From: Bacteroidales bacterium
GTDB lineage: Bacteria; Bacteroidota; Bacteroidia; Bacteroidales; JAIOZK01
NCBI GenBank assembly: GCA_021738625.1
Contig: JAIPBS010000004.1
Coordinates: 62,001-126,000 of the forward strand
Length of the DNA stretch: 64,000 nucleotides
Direction of reading: 5' to 3'
Every line of letters begins with the position of its first letter. Positions within the stretch are counted from its first letter, which is position 1. Below the pieces are notes generated by a model. That model did not search any database, was not told the DNA's origin, and was given only the letters and a program-made list of their open reading frames with translations. A program made the translations under genes and the position numbers. Below are positions 23,500 through 34,165 of the stretch, piece after piece.

Positions 23500-26400
23500 T
23501 TAAAATTTCACCTTGTCCATTTTTCTGATCACGCAATGGGTGTCCCTGTTCACGCCCACCGGGCCCCAGTAATTAAAATGATAGCTGAACTGTCCGTAGC
23601 CTCCCATCAATAAATTGGGCTTGAAATGCAACCTGGTAAAACTGTTATGCCCTCCTCCCCGCCGTCCGCGGGTTTCAGATTTAGGAGCAGAATAGGTTCT
23701 TTCAGGACTGTGATAAACGATACTCACTCCTTTTGGTATCCTTGCACTCACACAGGCCCTGGTGCAATACACACCATTGTCATTAAAAACTTCCACCCAA
23801 TCGTTGTCTTTGATCCCCATTTCTTCCGCATCTTCTTCACTCAGCCAGCAGGGCTCCATACCTCTCGAAAGGGTTAGCATTCTCAGGGTATCGCCGTAAG
23901 TTGAATGGATATGCCATTTACCGTGTGGCGTCAACACGTTTAATACTTTGGCCGTACCTTCCACCACGGAGTTCTTCAATTCCCCGTAAACCTCCGGTGT
24001 GGGAGAAGGTTTATAAGTTGGCAAATGTTCTCCAAATTTGATATAACCTTCATGATCAAGGTAAAAATGCTGTCGGCCTGTAAGTGTTCTCCACGGCACG
24101 AGTCTTTCAACATTATAAGTATAGGCAGAATAAGCCCTGCCTTTGTGCATCAATCCCGACCAGATTGGGGAATTATTGTACCGCCTGGGTTGCGCCTGCA
24201 GATCTTTGAAATTTACAGAATGAATATGATTGTCACCTCCAAGTTCCTGCAGGCTGAGGCCGGTCTTTTTCTCGGCATTTACATAAGCCCTTTTACTCAA
24301 ACCGGCATTTGTTAAAGAAGAAAGCTTCAGAATGGCATTACACATTTCTTCATCCTCCTTCAGGGATGGGTAGTTTTTGTTTTCGAGCCTGCTGAGATGT
24401 TTTGCATCCTGCAGCATATCTTCATATACATCAGCACTTTCATAAGAATTTCCGTGGGCACCCAGGCCATTCTTTACATTTTCCCCCAGACTGATAAATT
24501 TTTGATGGATTTGGGTATAATCCCTTTCCACGAATTTAATATCATGCATGGTTTTTCCCGGAATGGCTTCACACTCTCCTTTCGACCAGTCATTGATGCC
24601 ACTTTGGGCAATTTCACCAGGGGAATCGTGAGCAATGGGTGTGTTTACCAAATCTTTAAACTTGCCTGGCAATACCTCTGCAGCCAGCTCCGAAGTTTTT
24701 TTGGCGATCTCCCGGAAGATGGCCCAGTCGCTTTTGGATTCCCAAACCGGTGCAATGGCTTTCGATAGGGGATGTATGAAAGAATGCATGTCGGTTGAGT
24801 TAAGATCATCTTTTTCATACCAGGAAGCTGCCGGCAAAACAATATCGGAATACAGGGCCGAGGTATCCATGCGGAAATTCAAATCGACAATGAGGTCCAT
24901 TTTACCACGCGGCGCCTTCTCATGCCATTTCACATCATTCACTTTGCCTTTGGCGGATTCTTCGGCAATGGCATTGTCGTGTGTTCCCAGATAATGTCTT
25001 AAGAAGAATTCATGCCCTTTGGCACTCGACATGAGCGCATTTCCACGCCAGATAAACCAAACCCTGGGAAAGCTCATTTCATCATCCGGATCTTCGACGG
25101 TATATTTCAAATCACCCGATTTTACAGCATCAACAATGTATTGCTTGATATCTTCTTCGCTTTTTGCGCCTTTTTCCTCTGCTTCCTTTATGATTTCAAA
25201 ATTGTGTTTGTTGTATTGTGGGAAGAAAGGCATCCATCCGTTCTTCACGGATTTCACGATAAGATCAGCCGTGTGTTGAGCGGAAAGGTCGTTTTCGGGC
25301 ACGGTGTTATAATCGGACTGATTGCCATCGTAACGCCACTGGTCGGAATGCATATAATGCCAAATGGGCGTTTGCTGCAGGCGGGCGGCTCCCTGCCAGT
25401 CCTTTCCGGCCATCATCATGCCCCATGAGTCCACGGGAGCAAGCTTTTCCTGCCCTACATAGTGGTTCATGCCGCCTCCCTGAACACCGATGCTGCCGGT
25501 CAGCATTAAAGCCATGGTTCCGGCACGGTAGATCAGATTGTTGTGATACCAGTGGTTGATACCGGCACCAATGATGATCATACATTTGCCTTTGGTTAGT
25601 TCAGCAGTTTTTCCCCACTCACGGGCAAACTGTTTCACGGTTTCTTTTCCGGTACCGGAATAAATCTCCTGCCATGCAGGTGTGTAGGAGTATTTGGGAT
25701 CATCGAAACTTTTCGGATATTCGCCTTCAAGGCCTCGGGAAACGCCGTATTGTGCCATGATAAGGTCGTATACCGTTGTAACTTTGATTCTGCCATCTTT
25801 TGTTTTCAATGAACGAACCGGAACTCCCCTCAGCCAGGTTTTGCTGCTTGCAAATTCGGTAAACTCCGCCTGAACAATTTCATCATGATCTTTGAGTAAC
25901 GAAAGTACCGGATCGTATTTTTCATCCGTTTCCCCATCCCTGAACTTCATATTCCATTTTCTGTCTTTGCTACCCCAACGGTGACCTGCACTTCCGGAAG
26001 GACAAACCACCTGATGGTTTAACTCATCGAAGTTCAAAAACTTCCAGTCTCCATTTTCTATGTTTACGTATTTCTCTACCCTGTTTGCTCTTACCAGCTT
26101 ATCAGGTACATATTTTCCATCAAGTTCTTTCAGTTCCACCAAATAGGGACTGTCGGTATATCTTTTGGTATATTCAATGAAATAAGGAACCCTTTTCTCA
26201 TGGTGAAATTCCTGGAGCAATACATGCGTTACGGCCATCCAGAAAGCTCCATCCTGTCCGGCATGTATGGGTATCCAGGTATCAGCATATTTTGAAACCA
26301 TACTGAAATCGGGAGAGAAAACCACTGTTTTGGTTCCGTTATGGCGCGATTCTGAAAAGAAATGAACATCAGGTGTTCGAGTCATGCCAAGGTTAGCTCC

Positions 26401-27108
26401 CATCACGGCCACAAACTTTGCGTTATACCAGTCGGCACTTTCAGCAACATCGGTTTGTTCTCCCCATATTTCCGGGAAGGAATTGGGTAAGTCGCAGTAC
26501 CAATCGTAAAAACTCAGGTTCACACCACCCATCAATTGCAGAAAACGTGAACCGGCGGCATAAGAGATCATCGACATGGCGGGGATAGGAGAAAATCCCG
26601 TGATACGGTCGGGCCCGTATTTTTTTACCGTGTACATATTGGCCGCGGCTATGATCTCCAGTGCATCATCCCAGTTCAACCTTCTGAAACCACCCTTTCC
26701 ACGCGCTTTCTGATAACGTTCTCTTTTAGCGGGATCTTCCTGAAGGGCTTTCCATGCATCGTAGGCATTCCCTTTCTCCTTTTTGAGGTCACGGAACAAA
26801 TCCATCAATGCTCCTCTGATCAGGGGATACTTAACCCTTACCGGACTATACAGGTACCAGGAAAATGATATTCCGCGCTGGCAACCTCTTGGCTCGTAAG
26901 GAGGAAGAGAGCTTTCAAGAGCAGGATAATCCAGGGCCTGTGTTTCCCAGACCACAATGCCGTCTTTTACATGAATATTCCAGCTACAGCCTCCGGTGCA
27001 GTTTACACCGTGTGTGCTTCGCACGATTTTATCATGATGAAAACGGTTTCTGTAAAACTCTTCCCAGTGCCTTGTTTTGGGGGATACAATATCTTTGATC
27101 CAACTCAT
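23500..27108 (-). CDS. narG: Respiratory nitrate reductase alpha subunit NarG
   Basis: The 1202-residue Mo-bis-MGD enzyme reduces nitrate to nitrite. The FS0 cluster ligands are visible: His33, Cys37 and Cys41 ([12 protein letters not shown]), and Cys76 (EPRGCQRG). The Mo Asp ligand lies in [20 protein letters not shown]. The N-terminus [13 protein letters not shown] matches cytoplasmic NarG with an uncleaved, degenerate Tat-like start, so the active site faces the cytoplasm. It is preceded by a dihaem cytochrome gene and followed by narHJIK on the same strand. Confidence 0.96.
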   Translation of the reverse strand: MSWIKDIVSPKTRHWEEFYRNRFHHDKIVRSTHGVNCTGGCSWNIHVKDGIVVWETQALDYPALESSLPPYEPRGCQRGISFSWYLYSPVRVKYPLIRGALMDLFRDLKKEKGNAYDAWKALQEDPAKRERYQKARGKGGFRRLNWDDALEIIAAANMYTVKKYGPDRITGFSPIPAMSMISYAAGSRFLQLMGGVNLSFYDWYCDLPNSFPEIWGEQTDVAESADWYNAKFVAVMGANLGMTRTPDVHFFSESRHNGTKTVVFSPDFSMVSKYADTWIPIHAGQDGAFWMAVTHVLLQEFHHEKRVPYFIEYTKRYTDSPYLVELKELDGKYVPDKLVRANRVEKYVNIENGDWKFLNFDELNHQVVCPSGSAGHRWGSKDRKWNMKFRDGETDEKYDPVLSLLKDHDEIVQAEFTEFASSKTWLRGVPVRSLKTKDGRIKVTTVYDLIMAQYGVSRGLEGEYPKSFDDPKYSYTPAWQEIYSGTGKETVKQFAREWGKTAELTKGKCMIIIGAGINHWYHNNLIYRAGTMALMLTGSIGVQGGGMNHYVGQEKLAPVDSWGMMMAGKDWQGAARLQQTPIWHYMHSDQWRYDGNQSDYNTVPENDLSAQHTADLIVKSVKNGWMPFFPQYNKHNFEIIKEAEEKGAKSEEDIKQYIVDAVKSGDLKYTVEDPDDEMSFPRVWFIWRGNALMSSAKGHEFFLRHYLGTHDNAIAEESAKGKVNDVKWHEKAPRGKMDLIVDLNFRMDTSALYSDIVLPAASWYEKDDLNSTDMHSFIHPLSKAIAPVWESKSDWAIFREIAKKTSELAAEVLPGKFKDLVNTPIAHDSPGEIAQSGINDWSKGECEAIPGKTMHDIKFVERDYTQIHQKFISLGENVKNGLGAHGNSYESADVYEDMLQDAKHLSRLENKNYPSLKEDEEMCNAILKLSSLTNAGLSKRAYVNAEKKTGLSLQELGGDNHIHSVNFKDLQAQPRRYNNSPIWSGLMHKGRAYSAYTYNVERLVPWRTLTGRQHFYLDHEGYIKFGEHLPTYKPSPTPEVYGELKNSVVEGTAKVLNVLTPHGKWHIHSTYGDTLRMLTLSRGMEPCWLSEEDAEEMGIKDNDWVEVFNDNGVYCTRACVSARIPKGVSIVYHSPERTYSAPKSETRGRRGGGHNSFTRLHFKPNLLMGGYGQFSYHFNYWGPVGVNRDTHCVIRKMDKVKF

Positions 27109-27119
27109 AATTTGGGTTT

Positions 27120-27968
27120 TTAATAAATTTCGATCTGACGTTTGTAAATGGCATCATTAACGCTGCCTTTTTTTCTCCTGATCCATATCAGGGCCACAAT
27201 GCCTATCAGGCAAAGCCAAAGTGTAACTCCAATGATGACGAAATACTTTGTATACTCCCTGGGATGCTGGTAGATAGCCTGTTTGGAAGATTCAACCAGG
27301 AATGCTGTCAGGGCACTTACTTCTGCCTCAGTCAGGGAGTGGTTTTTATAAGATATAGTCATGGCTGGGAAAGGCGGATTACTCAAGATTGCCTGTATGC
27401 CCGCTGCGCCTATATTTTTGTATGAAGCCGTTAAATCCCTGGCCATGGTCCCACCGGCAATGACTGCATCATTTTTAATATTATGGCAGGAGATACATGA
27501 AACACCTGAATTTTCGAATTGCTGTTTACCTTTAAAAAGAGCCAGGCCTTTTCTTACCTCTGCCATATTGTAGTCAAAAGGTCCCGGCTTGGCAGGAGTC
27601 GCCTGTGCAAGTGTATCAGTCGCTGAACCTGTGCCGGAGACATACTCAAGTACCGATTCAGCCTGTGCATCAGTCAGAGGTTGATCGGGCATGGGAATCT
27701 TGTTGTACTTCTCAAAAACACTAATCGCCACGGGATCACCATCTTTTATCATGCTTTGGGAAGATTGGATGAATCTGATCAGCCAGTTTCTATCTCTTTT
27801 TTCTGTGACGCCTTTCAGATCAGGTCCTACCAGATCGCCACCACCAACTGTATGGCAGGCAGCACAGTATTGGTTGAACAGCGCTTCCCCATTCTGAGCT
27901 TTCACGATTGCAGGTGTAAGCAGCAAGGCTGAAAAACAGACCAATACAATGTCAAATCTTGCTTTCAT
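27120..27968 (-). CDS. Membrane-anchored dihaem cytochrome c of the nar operon
   Basis: From ATG 27968 the product is 282 residues: a signal peptide ([20 protein letters not shown]), two cytochrome-c domains with CAACH and CISCH, and a C-terminal membrane helix ([20 protein letters not shown]) ending in RRKKG. Met ligands are likely in IPMPDQPLT and FPAMTISYK. It sits 11 bases upstream of narG, a position like that of NarC cytochromes in some other nar operons. It could take electrons from or give them to the Nar complex at the periplasmic side. A TTG at 27977 is a less likely start. Confidence 0.85.
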   Translation of the reverse strand: MKARFDIVLVCFSALLLTPAIVKAQNGEALFNQYCAACHTVGGGDLVGPDLKGVTEKRDRNWLIRFIQSSQSMIKDGDPVAISVFEKYNKIPMPDQPLTDAQAESVLEYVSGTGSATDTLAQATPAKPGPFDYNMAEVRKGLALFKGKQQFENSGVSCISCHNIKNDAVIAGGTMARDLTASYKNIGAAGIQAILSNPPFPAMTISYKNHSLTEAEVSALTAFLVESSKQAIYQHPREYTKYFVIIGVTLWLCLIGIVALIWIRRKKGSVNDAIYKRQIEIY

Positions 27969-28017
27969 ATAAATCAAGTATTAGTGTACTTTAATTCATG
28001 TTTTTTGACAAAAAAAA

Positions 28018-28347
28018 TTAACCTTTGATCATGGTCAGGATCATTTTAAATTTTTCAACTGCCCGCAGGGCATGAGGTACATTGGCGGGCATGATGATGG
28101 AATCGTTCTTTCCCAATTCATGTGGTTTTCCATCAATGCTAATTTCAGCTTTGCCATCAATGATCTGCACCAGGGCATCGAAGGGAGCGGTATGTTCACT
28201 CAGGCCTTCATCTTTATCAAATGCAAACAGGGAAACATTGCCTGCATCGTTTTTTAACACATTTTTACTAACTACTGAGTTGTCGGCGTATTCGACCGAT
28301 TTGTCGAATTGAAACAACTTTGATTTGTCGAATTCTTTTGGTTTCAT
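28018..28347 (-). CDS. Small cupin-domain protein
   Basis: The 109-residue protein is a single cupin barrel. Motif 1 (EHTAPFDALVQIIDGKAEI) and motif 2 (LGKNDSIIMPANVPHALRA) carry His residues that could bind a metal. Small cupins of this type often occur near anaerobic respiration and NO genes. The exact activity cannot be told. It lies just upstream of the nar operon cytochrome on the same strand. Confidence 0.85.
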   Translation of the reverse strand: MKPKEFDKSKLFQFDKSVEYADNSVVSKNVLKNDAGNVSLFAFDKDEGLSEHTAPFDALVQIIDGKAEISIDGKPHELGKNDSIIMPANVPHALRAVEKFKMILTMIKG

Positions 28348-28404
28348 ATGTTCTTTTGATTTTTATCGATTGTTTTTATTATTATTATCGTCATTGTTGC
28401 CATC

Positions 28405-28433
28405 GTAGAGACGTCCAATTTGGGCGTCTCTAC
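28405..28433. repeat. 29-bp perfect-arm palindrome (REP-like hairpin)
   Basis: The arms GTAGAGACGTCCAA and TTGGGCGTCTCTAC pair over 14 positions with one G-U type mismatch and a single central base. It lies between the ferredoxin and cupin genes. It could be a REP-like element or a transcript-end hairpin. Confidence 0.7.
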
Positions 28434-28450
28434 AAATCCCCCTCAATTCA

Positions 28451-29344
28451 TTATAAAACATTCTCCGCAACGATCCTGCCATCCACACCAATCACCGCAT
28501 GTTTAATGGGGATTTCCCTACTGGCATTTTGCCTGGCAATCTTCGCCATTTGCAAAAGGCCACTGCAACAGGGCACTTCCATCACCACTACATCCAGGGA
28601 TTTGATGTTTGATTCATCGATGAGTTGAATAAGCTTTTGTATGTAGATTTCTTTCCCCTGATCAAGTTTGGGGCAGGCAATGGCAATGCTTTTGCCTTTC
28701 AGGTATTTGTTATGGAAATCCCCAACAGCGAATGCCACGCAATCCGCCGCAAGCACAACATCCGAATTCTGATAATATCCTGCCGCAGGATTTATGAGAT
28801 GCATCTGTACAGGCCATTGCCGGAGTTGCGATGGAATTTCTTTCTCTTTTTCTTTTCTATCATCATCTTCTTCCAAAGCATCCATATCAATGTTGAACTC
28901 CCGCATGGCCGCACCCGGACAGCCCATTCCTTTTGGCAGGAAGGGTTCTGCCTCCTGCTCATCCTTTTCTCCATCCAACAGGTCATACACATCAAAGTCG
29001 ATCTTTTCCCGGTTTGCTTTAAGGAATTCCACTGCCTGATTTAGAAAAGTAAACTCACCATGGTCCTGCAGGTGCTTTAAATGAGCAGCTACGGTATTTT
29101 TTCCTTTATTAACCATCTCTTTTATAACAGCTTTTTCATCATAAGGCTCAGCTTCCCGTTTCTCAACTTCGATGGCACCCTCAGGGCACTCTCCCAGGCA
29201 GGCGCCCAGCCCGTCGCACATCAGGTCGCTCACCAGGCGGGCCTTATCATCAATGATCTGCAATGCCCCTTCGGGGCAGGCCGGAATGCACACTCCACAA
29301 CCACTGCATTTGTCTTCATCAATCCTTATTATCTCTCTGACCAT
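28451..29344 (-). CDS. 4Fe-4S dicluster ferredoxin-type protein
   Basis: The N-terminal 60 residues hold two Fe-S motifs: CSGCGVCIPACPEGA, and CDGLGACLGECPEGA with three Cys plus the CP. The remaining ~235 residues include further Cys (GMGCPGAAM, AADCVAFAV, IACPKLDQG, VPCCSGLLQ) and may form another cluster or a redox domain. The family recurs in anaerobic Bacteroidota and Firmicutes near nitrate, nitrite or hybrid-cluster genes; no enzyme activity is established here. It is the first gene of the minus-strand block, with a strong -7 element at 29376-29383. Confidence 0.8.
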   Translation of the reverse strand: MVREIIRIDEDKCSGCGVCIPACPEGALQIIDDKARLVSDLMCDGLGACLGECPEGAIEVEKREAEPYDEKAVIKEMVNKGKNTVAAHLKHLQDHGEFTFLNQAVEFLKANREKIDFDVYDLLDGEKDEQEAEPFLPKGMGCPGAAMREFNIDMDALEEDDDRKEKEKEIPSQLRQWPVQMHLINPAAGYYQNSDVVLAADCVAFAVGDFHNKYLKGKSIAIACPKLDQGKEIYIQKLIQLIDESNIKSLDVVVMEVPCCSGLLQMAKIARQNASREIPIKHAVIGVDGRIVAENVL

Positions 29345-29375
29345 TTTTAAATATGTATTTCGGTAATTGAATACG

Positions 29376-29383
29376 CAAATATA
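29376..29383 (-). promoter_or_regulatory. Putative -7 element for the ferredoxin/nitrate block (TATATTTG)
   Basis: An exact TAnnTTTG match on the minus strand, 31 bases before the ferredoxin ATG. It is divergent from a plus-strand element at 29397-29404. Confidence 0.6.
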
Positions 29384-29396
29384 GTGTGTTTTTTTT

Positions 29397-29404
29397 TAAT
29401 TTTG
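29397..29404 (+). promoter_or_regulatory. Putative -7 element for the V-ATPase operon (TAATTTTG)
   Basis: An exact TAnnTTTG match on the plus strand, 146 bases before the ATG of the V-ATPase E gene, so a leader of about 140 bases is implied. The two divergent elements are separated by only 13 bases. Confidence 0.45.
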
Positions 29405-29549
29405 CATATAGCATCAAGGTTTTTTCAAGCGCAGGATAATTTACCGGCAGGTTGCCCGTTTTATCCAAATCTATTTTCACAGTTGCCCGATTGAAAAAAC
29501 CCGTTAATTAATCTATTGCATATAAGCGAATTAGATATAACAGTATATC

Positions 29550-30170
29550 ATGGAAAACAAGCTGCAGGAATTAACCGAGAAACTCTATGCTGAAGGCATT
29601 GACAAAGCCAATCAGGAAGCCGATGAGATCAGACGAAAAGCCGGTGAAGAAGCCGAAGAAATTAAAAAGCAGGCAAAGAAGGATGCCGAATCCATCGTGC
29701 GGGATGCCAATAAGGAAGCTGAAGAAATCAAGAAAAACCTGGAATCGGAAATCAAGCTGTCTTCCCGTCAGGCCGTCACAGCTTTGAAACAAAAGATCAA
29801 CAACCTGATCACCGCCCGGGTGATCGATAAACCAGTGGAGGAAGCATTTTCCGATAGCGAATTCATTAAAGAAAGTGTGGTAAAAGCAATTGAAAACTGG
29901 AAACCTGACGAGGGAGCAACTGCCGATCTCACCATTCTGCTTCCGGGCAAAACCGAAGAAAAACTTAAATCCTATTTTCAATCCAAAGAAAATGAGATCC
30001 TTCAAAAAGGTTTTCAAGTCAGGTTTGACGACAAGCTTTCATCAGGATTTATGATCAAACCCGTTGAAGGGGGATTCAAAATAAGTTTCACAGATGAAGA
30101 TTTTAAGAATTTCTTTAAAGCATACCTGAAGCCGCGTTCGAGCAAATATCTGTACGGAGATCAAAAATGA
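29550..30170 (+). CDS. atpE: V-type ATPase subunit E (peripheral stalk)
   Basis: The 206-residue protein has a long charged coiled coil over residues 1-85 (EADEIRRKAGEEAEEIKKQA) and a compact C-terminal domain, the layout of V/A-ATPase subunit E. It acts as a stator linking the catalytic head to subunit I. It opens the V-ATPase operon and overlaps the next gene by 4 bases. Confidence 0.88.
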   Translation: MENKLQELTEKLYAEGIDKANQEADEIRRKAGEEAEEIKKQAKKDAESIVRDANKEAEEIKKNLESEIKLSSRQAVTALKQKINNLITARVIDKPVEEAFSDSEFIKESVVKAIENWKPDEGATADLTILLPGKTEEKLKSYFQSKENEILQKGFQVRFDDKLSSGFMIKPVEGGFKISFTDEDFKNFFKAYLKPRSSKYLYGDQK

Positions 30171-31030
30171 GAGTAAAGAATCATTATTATTGTGTAATAG
30201 CCGGACTACCTGAGTTGATCCCTGATCAAACTAAATTGCGCTTTTCCCCCGAGGAGTTCAAGGAGTATTTGTATGAAGAATTAAAAGAATCAGATTTCGA
30301 ACTTATAAAAACGCTTTATCTGACGCATGATCATTGCAATCTGCTGAACCTCTTACAGAAAAATGACGAAGCCTTCGACCCACTGGGCAATTACAGCAAT
30401 GAATTCCTTGAAGAAGCCATAAAGGAACCGGAGAAGCTCCCCTCATACATGGAAAAGTTTGTTCATGCATTCAAAAACGAATCCCCGCTTCATGAAAAAC
30501 TAAGCTGGGAAAACCAACTCACCTGGGAATATTACCGTTATGTTACGGAACTTAAGAATACATTCCTTTCGGAATATTTCAGATTCGAATGGAATCTAAA
30601 AAATGTGATGACCGGTCTGATGACCAGAAAATACGACCGTTCTGTTGAAGGAGAACTTGTCGGTGAAGACATGCTTACCCATTCGATCAGGAAAAGTCAT
30701 GCAAAGGATTTCGGAATCGCAAATGAGTTTCCGGAAGTTGAATTATTGATCAGCGTCTCTGAGAAAACCGACCTGCTCGAACGTGAGAAAGAAATTGATT
30801 TACTGAAATGGAAACATATTGATCAGCTTAATACATTCAATTATTTCACCATTGAGGTGATCCTGGGCCATGTGCTCAAAACAGAGATGGTTAACCGGTG
30901 GCTGCAGCTCGATGAAGAGAGCGGGCGTGAAATGTTCAAACAGCTACTAAACGATATGAAAAACAGTTTTAAATTTCCGATAGAATTCAATATAAATGGA
31001 AGAAAAGGTTTACACAAAAGGAAAAGTTAA
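30167..31030 (+). CDS. DUF2764 protein of the V-ATPase operon
   Basis: The 287-residue helical protein matches DUF2764, found in the V-ATPase operons of Bacteroidota and chlamydiae at this position (the CT309 position). The N-terminus YYCVIAGLPELIPDQTKLRF is typical. It probably takes the place of subunit C/d, the funnel joining the K ring to the central stalk; this is inferred from location, size and helical content. It overlaps subunit E by 4 bases and subunit A by 35 bases. Confidence 0.85.
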   Translation: MRVKNHYYCVIAGLPELIPDQTKLRFSPEEFKEYLYEELKESDFELIKTLYLTHDHCNLLNLLQKNDEAFDPLGNYSNEFLEEAIKEPEKLPSYMEKFVHAFKNESPLHEKLSWENQLTWEYYRYVTELKNTFLSEYFRFEWNLKNVMTGLMTRKYDRSVEGELVGEDMLTHSIRKSHAKDFGIANEFPEVELLISVSEKTDLLEREKEIDLLKWKHIDQLNTFNYFTIEVILGHVLKTEMVNRWLQLDEESGREMFKQLLNDMKNSFKFPIEFNINGRKGLHKRKS

Positions 31031-32765
31031 ATCGATCATTGCCAACCTGGTGATTGTGGAAATTGATGGGCCGGTATCTCAGAATGAGATTTGTTATATC
31101 AAACTGCATGGTACCGATCTGATGGCTGAAGTTATCAAAATAAACGGCAATATGGCCTATGTGCAGGTTTTTGAAAGCACACGCAGTCTTAGTATTGACA
31201 AGGAGGTGGAATTCACCGGTCATATGCTTGAGGTAACCCTTGGTCCCGGATTGCTTTCCAGGAACTATGACGGACTTCAGAACGACCTGAATACGATGGA
31301 AGGTATCTTCCTGAAAAAAGGTGAATACACCAAAGCCCTTGATGAAAGCAAGAAATGGGATTTCAAGCCTCTCCTAAAAGAAGGCGATCGGGTGGAAGCC
31401 GGAAGCTGGCTCGGGGAAGTGGACGAAAACCACCAATCCCATAAGATTATGGTGCCTTTTAAAATGCAGGGTTCCTATAAGGTTAAAAGCATTGAAGAAA
31501 AAGGGACCTTCACAGTTAAGGATACCATAGCTGTGATTAGTGATGCGGAAGGTAATGCGTTTCCCATCACCATGACGCAAAACTGGCCTGTGAAAGTTCC
31601 CATCAAGGTTTATGAAAGCAAGCCCCGCCCTTACCGTTTGCTTGAAACAGGCGTGCGTACCATCGACACCCTGAACCCCATCACCGAAGGCGGGACGGGT
31701 TTCATCCCGGGACCTTTCGGAAGTGGTAAAACGGTATTGCAACATGCCTTGTCAAAACAGGCCGAAGCCGACATCGTGATCGTGGCAGCCTGTGGGGAGC
31801 GTGCCAACGAGGTGGTTGAGATCTTTACTGAATTCCCCGAACTGGACGACCCGCGCACCGGCCGAAAACTGATGGAAAGAACCACAATTATTGCCAACAC
31901 TTCCAACATGCCCGTTGCAGCCCGCGAAGCTTCCGTTTATACGGCCATGACCATCGCTGAATATTACCGGCAGATGGCCCTCAAAGTACTTCTGCTTGCC
32001 GATTCCACCTCCCGTTGGGCGCAGGCCCTGCGTGAAATGTCGAACCGTATGGAAGAACTTCCCGGACCGGATGCCTATCCCATGGATTTAACCGCCATCA
32101 TCGCGAGTTTTTATGCCCGTGCCGGATATGTTTACCTGAATAATGATGAAAGCGGTTCCATTACCTTTATCGGGACGGTTTCACCGGCTGGTGGTAACTT
32201 GAAGGAGCCCGTAACGGAAGCAACCAAGAAAGCAGCCCGCTGTTTTTATGCCCTTTCCCAGCAACGAGCCGACAGCAAGCGCTATCCGGCCATCGATCCC
32301 ATCGACAGTTATTCAAAATACCTTGAATATGATGAGGTGAAGAAATATCTGAACGAGCACATCGACGAAAAGTGGACCGACAATATCGAAACAGTGAAAG
32401 ACATCCTGATACGGGGAAGAGAAACATCAGAACAAATTGACATCCTCGGCGATGATGGAGTGCCGATAGATTATCACATCACTTACTGGAAATCAGAGAT
32501 CATCGACTTTGTGATCCTGCAGCAGGATGCTTTTGACGATATCGATGGTTCCACGCCCATAGACCGGCAAAAATACATGCTTGACAAGATCCTGAAAATC
32601 TGCCACGTGGATTTCGAATTCGATTCATTTGAAGACACAGCCGAATATTTTAAACGCATCATCAATGAGCTAAAACAAATGAACTATTCCGAATTTGAAT
32701 CGGACAAGTTCAAAAACCATGAAAAACAGCTGGAAAAAATCATTGAAGAAAGGAAAGTTGACTAA
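30996..32765 (+). CDS. atpA: V-type ATPase catalytic subunit A
   Basis: The 589-residue protein carries Walker A GPFGSGKT at residues 239-246 and the catalytic region [20 protein letters not shown]. The [20 protein letters not shown] and [17 protein letters not shown] motifs and the A-type non-homologous insert around residues 100-190 are present. It hydrolyses or makes ATP as an A3B3 head. It starts inside the end of the DUF2764 gene, and its stop overlaps the subunit B ATG by one base. Confidence 0.95.
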   Translation: MEEKVYTKGKVKSIIANLVIVEIDGPVSQNEICYIKLHGTDLMAEVIKINGNMAYVQVFESTRSLSIDKEVEFTGHMLEVTLGPGLLSRNYDGLQNDLNTMEGIFLKKGEYTKALDESKKWDFKPLLKEGDRVEAGSWLGEVDENHQSHKIMVPFKMQGSYKVKSIEEKGTFTVKDTIAVISDAEGNAFPITMTQNWPVKVPIKVYESKPRPYRLLETGVRTIDTLNPITEGGTGFIPGPFGSGKTVLQHALSKQAEADIVIVAACGERANEVVEIFTEFPELDDPRTGRKLMERTTIIANTSNMPVAAREASVYTAMTIAEYYRQMALKVLLLADSTSRWAQALREMSNRMEELPGPDAYPMDLTAIIASFYARAGYVYLNNDESGSITFIGTVSPAGGNLKEPVTEATKKAARCFYALSQQRADSKRYPAIDPIDSYSKYLEYDEVKKYLNEHIDEKWTDNIETVKDILIRGRETSEQIDILGDDGVPIDYHITYWKSEIIDFVILQQDAFDDIDGSTPIDRQKYMLDKILKICHVDFEFDSFEDTAEYFKRIINELKQMNYSEFESDKFKNHEKQLEKIIEERKVD

Positions 32766-34138
32766 TGGAAACACAGGCATTTCAGAAAATATACACGCGC
32801 ATCACAAGCATCACCAAGGCAACCTGTTCATTGAAGGCCGCCGGAGTAGGCTATGAAGAGCTGGCCGTGATCAACGGAAAACTTGCACAGGTGGTAAAAG
32901 TAATCGGGGGTGAGGTAACGCTTCAGGTTTTTGGAGGCACCGAGGGAATCCCTACCAATGCCGAAGTGGTGTTTCATGGTAAACCGCCCGTATTGAATGT
33001 GAGTGATGAACTTTCGGGCAGATTCTACAATTCATTCGGCCACCCTATCGACGGGGGCCCGGAAGTGGAAGGAGAAGAGCGCGAAATCGGAGGTCCCACG
33101 GTAAATCCAGTCAGAAGGCAGCAGCCTTCCGAACTTATTGCAACGGGAATCGCAGGCATCGACCTGAACAACACCCTGGTGAGCGGGCAAAAGATACCCT
33201 TCTTTGCCGATCCCGACCAGCCTTATAACCAGGTAATGGCTATGGTTGCCTTGCGCGCCAAGGCCGATAAAATCATCCTGGGAGGAATGGGACTCACCAA
33301 CGACGACTATCTTTTCTTTAAGAATGTATTCGACCAGGCCGGCGCTCTCGACCGTATTGTTTCTTTTGTGAATTCAACAGAAGACCCACCGGTAGAACGT
33401 TTGCTGGTGCCTGATATGGCCCTGACCGCAGCCGAATACTTTGCTGTGGATAAAAACCAGGACGTACTCGTGCTGCTGACAGACATGACCCTTTACGCCG
33501 ATGCCCTGGCCATTGTTTCCAACAGGATGGACCAGATCCCCTCAAAAGACTCCATGCCCGGCTCTCTCTACAGCGACCTGGCCCGGATTTATGAAAAAGC
33601 AGTACAGTTCCCCGAAGGAGGTTCCATCACCATCGTGGCGGTTACCACCCTGTCGGGCGGGGATATTACCCATTCCATCCCGGATAACACGGGTTACATT
33701 ACCGAAGGCCAGTTGTTCCTCAGGAAAGATACCGACATTGGTAAAGTAATTGTTGACCCCTTCCGGAGCCTTTCAAGGTTAAAACAGCTTGTGATCGGTA
33801 AAAAAACAAGGGAAGACCATCCCAGCGTGATGAACACGGCAGTAAGGCTCTTCGCAGATGCATCCAATGCCAAAACAAAACTTGAAAACGGTTTCGACCT
33901 GACCGACTATGATGAAAGAAGCCTGGAGTTTGCCAAAGAATATTCCAGAAAACTGTTGGCCATTGATGTGAATATCGATATTGATGAGATGCTGGATACG
34001 GGCTGGGAACTCTTTAATAAATTCTTCACCAAAGCGGAAGTCGGCATCAAGGAAGAGCTGGTGAAAAAATACTGGCCCGAAGAAGAAGGCTTTGAAGATA
34101 AAAAGAGCGAAAAGAAAGAAACGGAAGAAGAAGCTTAA
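32765..34138 (+). CDS. atpB: V-type ATPase regulatory subunit B
   Basis: The 457-residue protein is homologous to A but has no P-loop: the expected position reads GQKIPFFADPDQPYNQV. It keeps B-subunit signatures such as SNRMDQIPSKDSMPGSLYSD (mitochondrial-like SxxDLARIYE follows) and the family start FQKIYTRITSITKATCSLK. It forms the non-catalytic half of the head. The last ~20 residues are a highly charged Lys/Glu tail. Confidence 0.95.
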   Translation: METQAFQKIYTRITSITKATCSLKAAGVGYEELAVINGKLAQVVKVIGGEVTLQVFGGTEGIPTNAEVVFHGKPPVLNVSDELSGRFYNSFGHPIDGGPEVEGEEREIGGPTVNPVRRQQPSELIATGIAGIDLNNTLVSGQKIPFFADPDQPYNQVMAMVALRAKADKIILGGMGLTNDDYLFFKNVFDQAGALDRIVSFVNSTEDPPVERLLVPDMALTAAEYFAVDKNQDVLVLLTDMTLYADALAIVSNRMDQIPSKDSMPGSLYSDLARIYEKAVQFPEGGSITIVAVTTLSGGDITHSIPDNTGYITEGQLFLRKDTDIGKVIVDPFRSLSRLKQLVIGKKTREDHPSVMNTAVRLFADASNAKTKLENGFDLTDYDERSLEFAKEYSRKLLAIDVNIDIDEMLDTGWELFNKFFTKAEVGIKEELVKKYWPEEEGFEDKKSEKKETEEEA

Positions 34139-34165
34139 TGTTTGTGAACCGAAAAGCCAAAAAAC

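Noticed and set aside
27978-28017. FNR/CRP-type operator before the nar operon
   Set aside because: TTGTCAAAAAACATGA-like sequence is present, but neither TTGAT-N4-ATCAA nor a convincing palindrome was found.
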